DNA from: Gautieria morchelliformis
Taxonomy: Eukaryota; Basidiomycota; Agaricomycetes; Gomphales; Gomphaceae
Assembly: GCA_015179125.1 (NCBI GenBank)
Contig: WHVA01000052.1
Location: 285,554 to 349,553 of the forward strand
Length of the DNA stretch: 64,000 bases
Direction of reading: 5' to 3'
This document shows positions 56,440-64,000 of the stretch, in pieces. A program made the translations under genes and the position numbers. Below the pieces are notes generated by a model that searched no databases, was not told where the DNA came from, and saw only the letters and a list, made by a program, of their open reading frames with translations. Within the stretch, counting starts at the first letter, position 1. Every line of letters begins with the position of its first letter.

Positions 56440-58572
56440 TCAGCTTGGTCAGCACCACCAAGTCCCTGGTGGTCAAGGTGGAAATTCAGACCACTGACAC
56501 TGGAGAGGTTAAGTCCAGACCTGCCCTGATTGACAGTGGGGCCACCGGGATGTTCATGGATCAAGCATATGTGGAGAGGAACTGACTTAGTACGCAGAAG
56601 CTCCAGAAGCCAATCTACATATGCAATGTAGACGGGAGTTCAAACACCTCAGGAGCAGTTACGGATGTCGTAGATGCCATCCTTTGGTTCAATGGGCATT
56701 CCAAGAGGACTACATTTGTAGTTGCCTCCCACGGGGTGCAAGACATCATCATCAGCTTCCCTTGGCTCTGCAATCATAACCCAGAGATCAACTGGCAATC
56801 TGGCAAGCTCTCCATGAGCCATTGCCTGGACCAGTGTCACACCTGCCGAGCCAAGGAGAAGGGAGAGCGGAAGGAACTAAGACAGGCTGAGAAGAAGCTG
56901 TGGAAGTGCTGCTCGGGCCTGCACCCGGCAATCATCAACGAAAATGACAGCACCAATGACAAATCCGAGGAGGTCCCTTGGACCAAACAAGCCCACCTTG
57001 CAAGTCTGCTGCAGGAGGAAGACCACTTACTCTATGTGGACTTACCCCCAAGCCTGAACCTGAGGTCATCCGAGCAGCCACCACAATGTCCCAACACCTT
57101 GCCAAGGCTTCCCACAAGTATGCCAAGGCTGAAACCCAGATCCTGTTCAAAGATGTCTTTGCCAAAGAATCCTTTGACACCCTGCCAACTTGGAAGGTCT
57201 GGGACCACACGATCAAGCTTGAGCCTGGGTCCAAGTCAACAAACTGCAAGGTGTACCCGCTCTCTCCCTTGGAGCAAGTCAAACTGGACAACTTCCTGCG
57301 GGAAAACCTCCACACTGGGAGGATCACCCCATCTAAGTCACTGATGGCATCCCCAGTCTTCTTCATCAAGAAGAAGGATGGATCCATCCAGCTAGTACAG
57401 GATTACCGAGCCTTAAACGCAATCACAATCAAGAACCGGTATCCAATCTCACTCATCTCCAAGCTCAACCAACTCTGAGGTGAAAGGTACTTTACAAAAC
57501 TGGATGTCTGATGGGGCTTCAACAATGTCCAGATTTGGGAAGGGGACGAGTGGAAGGCTGCCTTCCGCACAAACCGAGGCCTGTTCAAACCTCGGGTTAT
57601 GTTCTTCAACCTTATGAACAGCCCAGAAACCTTCCAGACCATGATGAACAATGTTTTCCGAGATATGATTATAGAGGGTGTCACCTGCATGTACCCCAAT
57701 GACATCCTCATATTCACAAAGACACTCTCAGAACATTGGGAAGTCATACAATGGGTCTTAGGGAGGCTTTGGGAATACAAGCTGTTCCTTAAACCTGAGA
57801 AATGCAAGTTCAAGAAAACCCGAATTGAATACCTTGGCTCATCATCTCAGAGGGAGCAGTAGAGATGGACCCGGTGAAGGTGAAAGGTGTCACAGAGTGG
57901 CCTACACCTTGGAACCAGTAATGAAGTACAGTCCTTCATCAGCTTCATAAACTTTTACTGTTGGTTCATCCAGCACTTCTCCCACCATGCTCAGCCCTCT
58001 CTGACCTGACCAAGAAGGATGTCCCCTGGGTTTGAGCTGAGGCCGAGCAAGCTGCCTTCGACAAGCTCAAGGGGTTGATCACCTTGGCTCCAATCCCCAT
58101 ATTCCCAGATGATCTCTGCCCTTTCTGAGTGGAAGCTGACTTGTCCAATGCAGCCACTGGGGCCATCCTGTCCCAGCAGTCCCAGCAGGATGAGAAGTGG
58201 CACCCTATCGCCCACTTCTCCAAAAGCCTGAGCCCCATAAAATGGAATTATGAGATCCACAACAAAGAGATGCTGGCAATAATCTGAGCCTTAGAAGAGT
58301 GCCGGCATTTCCTAGAAGGAGCTCACAGCCAGGTCGAGATCTGGATGGATCACAAAAACCTGGAGTACTTCCACACATCCAAGAAGCTCAACTGGGGACA
58401 GGCCCGGTGGTCCCTCTACCTGTCTCAGTTCAACTTTGAACTGCACCACTGGCCAGGAAGGTCCATGGGTAAACCCGACACCCCGTCTTGACGTGTGGAC
58501 CACAACTCTGGGAGTGGGGACAATGCTGACCTGACTCTGCTCCATCCAGAGCTCTTTGCGGTCCAGGCGCTC
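56440..58572 (+). pseudogene. Gypsy C pol, first part: protease, RT, RNase H
   Basis: The protease region has PALIDSGATGMFMDQAYVE (about 56520). RT has ASPVFFIKKKDGSIQLVQDY and ALNAITIKNRYPI, then FTKLDV, a TGA, WGFNNVQIWEGDEWKAAFRT, and the active site as MYPNDILIFTKT, where YxDD would stand: the first Asp is Asn. RNase H has VEADLSNAATGAILSQQS, HNKEMLAI and DHKNLEYFHT. TGA stops at 57477, 57509, 58035, 58126, 58285 and 58488 fall where Arg is expected in the family. The frame runs straight into the LTR insertion at LFAVQA. Confidence 0.88.
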
Positions 58573-59235
58573 TGTTATGACCATGCAATTCCGACTTCTG
58601 ACACTCAGTTCCGCTCACATCCCGACCCTCTGATAGTTCCGATATTCTGCCCCTTGTTTTATTCCTTTGTTCTTTCAACTCTATTACTCAGACCCACTGG
58701 ACTCGCCTCTCAGCACAGCAAGACCATATGTCCAGCCCTCCTTGTAGTCTCATTGTTTCTTTATGTCAGATATACTTTCTGACCCCTTGTTCTTTTGCCA
58801 TTGTTTTACCCTACCCTGAACCCCCCTTGTAGTCCCCTTGTTCCCAAATAGTTAATTACCCCATATGTCTATCGGACTTCCGCTCCCTCCGGAATTTGCT
58901 TAGTACTACCCCATTACATGTTGTCTCAGCTCTTTGTATAATACCCCCTCATGTATGCTTGTTATTCTGCAATCAGATAATCGCCTTCGATATGTGATTT
59001 CCTTTGCTCTATCTCCTGTTCTTAGCACAGCGAGTTTTGCAAGACCTCTGCCTCTCTGCCTTCCACCTTCTGACTTAGTTTCTGACTCAGGTTCCGACTT
59101 CTGTTAGCTCGATACTTTCCGACTTCCGACTCCTGATCCAAAATACTTAGGATGATAGTTCATTGGGGGCGCAACATATAAGGTGAAGCCGTTGTCCTTT
59201 CTAGTTCTGACTTGTGGAAATCTCGATACGTAGCA
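58573..59235 (+). mobile_element. Solo LTR, family D, nested in gypsy C
   Basis: It begins TGTTATGACC, ends ATACGTAGCA, 663 bp, flanked by CGCTC (58568-58572) and GGCTC (59236-59240), one mismatch. Removal rejoins the gypsy C frame LFAVQAL with KGVTAIAEEADIL. This copy is in the opposite orientation to those at 19.1 and 44.6 kb. Confidence 0.88.
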
Positions 59236-61447
59236 GGCTCAAAGGAGTGACGGCCATCGCTGAAGAAGCTGATATCCTCCGAGATATCTGCAGGGGTTTC
59301 TGAGATGGGGAAAGCAAAGAGTCAGTGGTGAAGGCAGTGGAAGAACTCCAAAAGGGGCACTCCAGCTCGGTGCAAAATGCCGAGTGATTGGAAAGGGATG
59401 GGCTGTTGCAGTTCCAGGGAGAAATCTACATCCCAGATGTGCATGACCTTCAGCACCGAATTGTGTCCCAGCATCATGACACTTGGGTAGCCAGGCATGC
59501 TGGGAGGTGGAAGATGTTGGAACTGGTGGGACAGAACTATTGGTGGCCTCAGATGTTGAGGTACATCAGCCAGTACGTGAAGTCCTGTGATCTTTGCCTA
59601 CACACCAAGGTCCAACATGGACCCCTAATTGGTGAGCTAGTCCCACTCCAAATTCCTGAGTCCAGTAGGATACACTTAGCATATATTTCATTGTTGAACT
59701 ACCAGAATCCCATGGGTATGATGCAGTCATTGTTGGAAGTACTGAGGAAATACAATACCGACATGGTGATCATAACAACACAAGCCCAAACCAAAACCAA
59801 CTCGTCAATATTCTTCCAAACGCATACATATTACAACAACTTATGCCTGAGATCGCCGAACTCACACCTGCCCACTTGATCCAACCCGATTCACACCCCC
59901 GATTGTTCCGATATCACAGGAGCATACACCATATGCTACTACAGTCTAGAACGCCCCTAAAGACCCTTCCCAAGCACGCCGAGCCTGACCCAGATGGTAC
60001 ACACCCCATAATCACATGACCCAATCAAGGGACGCGACGCGTCGAGCCGACCCTGCACGTAGCTAGACCACGTCTCCTATCCATTCCCAAAGCCCGTTCC
60101 CTTTCTCTATTTTACGCTCCACACCCCAACCCAACTTGTACAACACCTGTCGACACTCCTATCAACGGCTATGCGCCGCTCCCCCCATCTCACCTTGTCT
60201 TTGTTCCCATTCCATGAATATTATGACCGCCAAGTACTAGTATCAACTGATAAATAGCTAGTCTCATGTACCATAAAACAGCAGCGAAATCCTACTCCAT
60301 TTTGCTCTACATTACAATAGTTAAACTCTCAATAGCATATATCATAAGACACACATATATAATTGTGTGTGCAGATATTCTTGCTACCTTTGATTTCTAC
60401 TTGATTTATCTCACGTTCAGAGATTAAATCATATTGCTTTCAATATCATTTCAATATTAACAAGAGTCATGTGTGTAGTTGACCTAGTAAGCAAAAGGTC
60501 CCACTTCATCCCTACAATGACAACAGTAATGGCCCTTGGAGCCGCCTGACTGTTCCTCAGGAATGTCTGGAAATTGCATGGGCTCCCATGCCAGGTAGTT
60601 TCTGACTGAGGCCCCCAGTTCGTGGCTGAGATCACCCAAGAACTGTACCGTATGCTTAGGATTAGGCTGGCCATGACCACCACGTATCACCCACAGGGGG
60701 ATAGCCAGATAGAATGTGTCAACCAAGGGATCAAACAGTATTCAGCTCTTTGTGAACGAGAGGCAGGATGACTGATGTACTCTTCCCACTTGCAGAGATC
60801 CATTACAATAACCACATCCACTCCTCGACCCAAGAAACTCTGTTCATGCTTGACACTGGTGGGCACCCTCAGATGGGCTTCAAACCTGACCAGCCAAACT
60901 CTCAGATGGAAGCCTCGCTTGCGGAAGCACGGGCAGCACTGGTCAAGGCGAAGGATGACATGGCTCAGTATTACAACCAACACGTCCCAAATACATCATC
61001 GGTGACCAAGTCTTCCTCGATGCAAGCAACATCTGAACCACCCGGCCTCCAGGTAAGCTGGCCCACAGATACCTTGGCCCCTTCATGGTAGTTCAGAAGG
61101 TTGGGAAGAATGCATATTGGCTGTGCCTGCCCACTTCAATGGCTCAGCTGCACCCAGTGTTCAACATCATGAAGCTCCTCCCAGCCCAGGAAAACCTGAT
61201 CCCAGGCTGAAGGACCAGACCCCTACCACCTCCAGAAATTTTCGATGGGGAGGAACACTATGTCATTGACAAGATTCTTGACAGCCACCTCCTATAAGGT
61301 CACCTCCTGTTCTTAGTCAAGTGGGAAGGCTACAGGGACGAGGAGAACTCATGGGTCTCCAAAGATGATGTCCATGCGCTGGCCAAAGTGCAGGAATTTT
61401 ACCAGGAGCACCCTGAAGGGTCAAGTCAACAGCTTTCCATTCAATAA
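59236..61447 (+). pseudogene. Gypsy C pol, second part: integrase and chromodomain
   Basis: The integrase zinc-binding region reads HRIVSQHHDTWVARHAGR and YVKSCDLCLHTK. The core starts FIVELPESHGYDAV, is split by the insertion at 59731, and resumes VDLVSKRSHFIPTMTT, VVSD, a TGA, GPQFVAEITQELY and TYHPQGDSQIECVNQ. The chromodomain reads HYVIDKILD then LFLVKWEGYRDEENSWV (61250-61360). Stops again sit at CGA-type positions (60548, 60609). The frame shifts near 60770. Confidence 0.85.
59731..60465. mobile_element. LTR-like insertion in the gypsy C integrase, target duplication GTCAT
   Basis: A 735-bp AT-rich insert begins TGTTGGAAGTACTGAGG and ends ATTAACAAGA. GTCAT flanks it at 59726-59730 and 60466-60470. 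Removing it and one GTCAT restores GYDAVMCVVDLVSKRS. The TGTTGG start and ATTAACA near the end suggest a solo copia-type LTR ending at 60462 with three extra bases. Confidence 0.7.
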
Positions 61448-61489
61448 TGTCCCATGCTTCAAGGTCACAGCACTCTAGAGGGGGGGTGA

Positions 61490-61900
61490 TGTCAGGGGAA
61501 CCCCCTCCCAAGGACATTTCTAGCCTCGGCTTCAGTTCTGACCTAAGATCTGGATCCGACCCAAATGCATCCCAAGGGCCTGGCCGATTTTCCAAAGGCT
61601 CGGCTTTGGGTATGGTCGCGGAATGATGCCAAGGTGGTGGGTTGAGACACGTGTGGTAGGCAAGGGCCGCGGAGGTGCGGACATGTGTCAGGAGTGGAGC
61701 AGGCATCCCTGACTTCAATCAGGGGCATGAGGTATATAGGTAGGGCACTGGTAGCGGAGGTCCTTAGCTTTTCCGCTTTGGATCCTCCTCTACCAGGTGA
61801 GTTATAGGTAGCTTTTATTCATATCTTTGAATCCTCCTCTATCAGACCATGCAAGTCCACTGTCTAGGGAGAGTTGCCCTCACAGTCATTGGGGCTTAAG
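61490..61900 (+). repeat. Probable 3' LTR of gypsy C
   Basis: It starts TGTCAGGGGAACC after the polypurine tract and contains a GAGGTATATAGG box (61729-61740) about 240 bp in. The right end is not defined because no second copy lies in the window. Confidence 0.5.
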
Positions 61901-62297
61901 TTGCCCAATTGATAGAAAGTGGTGATTGGTAGTCTAATGTATTCAAAATGCATAAGTGCCGCCTAGGTGTAGGTTGGAGCATATATTTGCTGTGATCGTG
62001 AGTGTGCAGAGGGGGGCAAATGTGGACAAGTGTATTTGGTATTTGAGTGTAGCTATCTTTCGAACTTAATTAGATGTCAGGGAGCTGAAATACTTGACGA
62101 GGCAGTGGGACAGTGTATCTAGAGTATTGGATAAATTTGGATTTTTGGCCCAAAGATATGGGGGTGGAGCTACTGGGTGCAGTGCAACATATATATATTG
62201 CATATGCCGATTTCACTCACCATTACTTTCAGAGTGTTGCCTTGTGGTGTAATGAGATGTCATTGTTGCTCACTTTGGCATCATGATCATGATGCAT
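61901..62297. other. Spacer between gypsy C and gypsy B
   Basis: This is DNA of unknown origin, with ATATATATATTGCATATG at 62190-62207. No gene was recognised. Confidence 0.4.
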
Positions 62298-62858
62298 TGT
62301 TACGATACGATCCGTCGTAAGGTTGACCGAGGTCGGGAACGAAACCCGAGGCAAGGTCCGAGGTTACGGGGCGAGGTTTGGATGGGGAAGTCGGAGAGGG
62401 ACTTGGCTTCAGCTTATGTGCTGCGCCGACCCTACGCACGAGTCCCAATTTCGGAGGTAAACGAATAAGAGGCGAGGTTCTGGCTTAAGAGGCGAGGCGT
62501 AGAAACTAGCTAGGGATCGAAGGGACACGATAGTTGATTTTCAGACTGAGGAGTAGGAATGCATACAAGGGTGTTATATACGGACGAGGTGCAAGTCAGG
62601 GGCGAACGGATTAGTGGAGGTCAGGGCGAGGTCAGGAGACCGAGGTCAGGGCAAGGTAATATACGAATGATGCGTGATGGAGCGGAATCAGTAACTAAGG
62701 GGATACGGGCATGGGATCAAGGTCGGATATGAGTTCAAGCTCGGGATCGGGCTCGGGCACGGATAAGTATCATATGTACTCGGGCATGAATATCACAAGG
62801 CTCGGGCTCGGAAGAAGGTTCTACCGGTAAGTAGCCGGCCAAAGGCCGGGTCCTTACA
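62298..62858 (-). repeat. Element B 3' LTR (561 bp)
   Basis: On the plus strand it begins TGTTACGATACG and ends GGTCCTTACA. The interior is rich in GAGGTC/CGAGG words. Its polypurine tract, read on the minus strand, is GAGGGGGGAATAC at 62859-62872. Confidence 0.7.
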
Positions 62859-63031
62859 GTATTCCCCCCTCATGGCCGAGACCCTCGAGGCCGTAATGTG
62901 AACAAGGTTCGCCTATCCTTGAATCTAGATCTCGGTCCGATGTTAAGTAGCCGGAAAGGCGAAGCTTAAATCGTAGCCGAGGTTGGATAAAAGGGTGGGT
63001 AGGAAGGCAGCGAACCCCATTGCCAACTAAT

Positions 63032-64000
63032 ATGGTGCGCCCTCAAGCCCTCTTCAGCTCAGCCGTCGACGAGAACAGCGTGAACAACGCGTTCGACCAG
63101 ACTTTGTTGTCTGAGGAGAACGGAGCCTCAGGCGAGGTTACGCCCGAGGATCGACCCGAGGTTGGCACATTGCCAATTGATGAGACGGGGGCCATCGACA
63201 TGCGGCAGCCGTGGCAGGAAGGACCGAGTGGAAAGAAGGTGAGTACCGTAGTTGTCTAATCATGGGCGCTGCTGATTTGTCTAGTATAAACGCATGTTAT
63301 TCTCCTACCACCCGACCGACTTGTCCCTATACGGGTACAAGCTCGCCGACGGGGGACCTCGCGAGTGGCAGCTCGCGACCAAGGCCGAGGCGAGGTGCGC
63401 GCGCTGCGAAGAGCGCGACTATACGTGCCTTCGGCCGTTAGTCTCGACTTCGGCCTCGCCGACCAGGGTGCTTGCGTGTGGTGCAGGACCCGTTCCTTGG
63501 GTTGTAGTATCGCCCAAGGTCGCCGCAGCAAGGCAACCCCAGGCAAGGGTCAGGCGGGTACCGCGAGCAAGAAGCGAGCGAGGAGCGAGGAGGCCGAGGA
63601 TGGACCGAGGCCGAGGAAAGAGGCCAAGGTTCAGGACGAAGTTGCAGAGGACGACGACTCGAGTGATTGGGTCGAGAGGAACCTCGAGATGGGGTAGAGC
63701 GGATGGAAGCGAGGTTGAGCGAGGAGAAGGGTAAGGAGACTGGGGAAGTGAGGCAGCGTGAGGAGACAGTGGTCGGGGAAGCGAGGCAGACTGAGGGGGA
63801 GGAAACCGAGGTTGGAGGTCGGAGGGCGAAAAAGGACAAGAAGACGAAAAGATCGGAGCGAAAGTGCGGAGATGAGGGAGTTGATAGCGGCGGTGAGGGA
63901 TGTGGGACAGAAGGTGGCGAGGTTGGGGAGAGGGTGTGCGAGTTGCTAGGGGAGTTTAGGGCTGCGAATGACAGGATGAACAGGGCGGATGTGGAGTTCA
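63032..64000 (+). pseudogene. Antisense ORF of gypsy B with split six-cysteine cluster
   Basis: An ATG at 63032 opens MVRPQALFSSAVDENS, an acidic N-terminus, spliced at 63239-63284 (GTGAGT to CTAG) into YKRMLFSYHPTDLSLYGYKL. The first half-cluster CARCEERDYTC lies at 63396-63428. After a one-base frame change the second half-cluster CVWCRTRSLGC lies at 63473-63505. Both are C-x2-C-x6-C. A basic SKKRARSEEAEDGPRPRKE stretch and Glu/Lys-rich sequence follow to the window end, with another frame change near 63690. The overall plan (intron, cluster, basic then charged tail) parallels the ORF of element A, although the sequences are otherwise dissimilar. The frame changes may be mutations or a missed intron. 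Confidence 0.55.

Larger units (their letters stand above)
56370..61489 (+). mobile_element. Ty3/gypsy chromodomain retrotransposon C, plus strand
   Basis: Protease, RT, RNase H, integrase and chromodomain follow in order on the plus strand. Gag and the 5' LTR are missing: the element begins beside the end of element A. It carries two nested LTR insertions, at 58573 and 59731. Without them the body is about 3.7 kb. It ends in GAGGGGGGGTGA, a polypurine tract, followed by TGTCAGGGGAACC, the probable 3' LTR start. Confidence 0.85.
62298..64000 (-). mobile_element. Ty3/gypsy element B, 3' end, cut by the window edge
   Basis: LTR 62298-62858, polypurine tract and antisense ORF are arranged as in element A, so gag-pol should lie on the minus strand beyond the right edge. 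It is a diverged relative of A, not a copy: the LTRs share only short blocks (GGCTTCAGCTTATG against GGCTTCAACCTCATG). Confidence 0.75.

Noticed and set aside
1-64000. tRNA or rRNA genes
   Set aside because: I looked for the TTCGAnTC box and paired acceptor stems and found none convincing; a covariance-model scan would be needed to exclude them.

Overview
The window reads as nuclear DNA of a filamentous basidiomycete, most likely an agaricomycete. Genes are split by many short GT-AG introns (about 45-60 nt). It holds a fungal patatin/NB-ARC/TPR NLR, an expanded-family kinase-like gene, a fungal-type FAD synthetase, a basidiomycete-like PUF relic, and several chromodomain Ty3/gypsy elements. 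All exon models below were read by eye from splice signals and frame continuity.

Layout. 0.1-1.6 kb: kinase-like gene. 3.4-4.3 kb: 3' end of a LINE. 4.8-9.3 kb: a large NLR with 15 near-identical TPR units, cut short by a 4-nt duplication. 9.7-20.4 kb: gene-poor DNA with repeat fragments, a decayed PUF gene, a P450 relic, a small forkhead-like gene, a solo LTR and several hairpins. 20.4-23.0 kb: a 5'-truncated second copy of the kinase gene, then FAD synthetase. 23.3-24.6 kb: a nucleotide-sugar-type transporter on the minus strand, with an apparent GC-AG intron and an 11-nt exon. 25.4-37.5 kb: a giant gene (about 3,805 codons) with an N-terminal PH-like domain, long Ser/Pro/Thr-rich stretches, an Arg/Ser repeat array and a C-terminal coiled coil. 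It is followed by a decayed tandem duplicate of its 3' part (38.0-40.5 kb). 41.1-42.2 kb: an unrecognised minus-strand gene. 42.6-42.9 kb: the tail of a GDP-mannose 4,6-dehydratase gene, cut by a Ty1/copia gag fragment. 44.3-47.0 kb: an inverted duplication with a solo LTR in it. 47.3-48.6 kb: a LINE-type ORF1 with CCHC knuckles. 49.5-64 kb: three Ty3/gypsy elements, called here A (minus), C (plus) and B (cut by the window edge), with nested LTR insertions.

The most unusual feature lies in gypsy elements A and B. Each carries, between its 3' LTR and (in A) the end of pol, an extra ORF on the strand opposite to gag-pol. Both encode a six-cysteine cluster built from C-x2-C-x6-C half-sites, the spacing of fungal Zn(II)2Cys6 domains. 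Both are flanked by acidic and lysine-rich segments and have an intron just upstream of the cluster. Because the ORF is antisense to the genomic RNA, its intron would not be removed during retrotransposition. The elements are decayed, mainly by CGA-to-TGA changes, and both readable reverse transcriptases have altered YxDD motifs, so the ORF family would have to be active elsewhere in the genome.

The ordinary genes (FAD synthetase, transporter, kinase, NLR, PH/RS gene) show no obvious shared pathway. The exception is a suggestive pairing of a GDP-sugar-type transporter with a nearby dead GDP-mannose dehydratase fragment.
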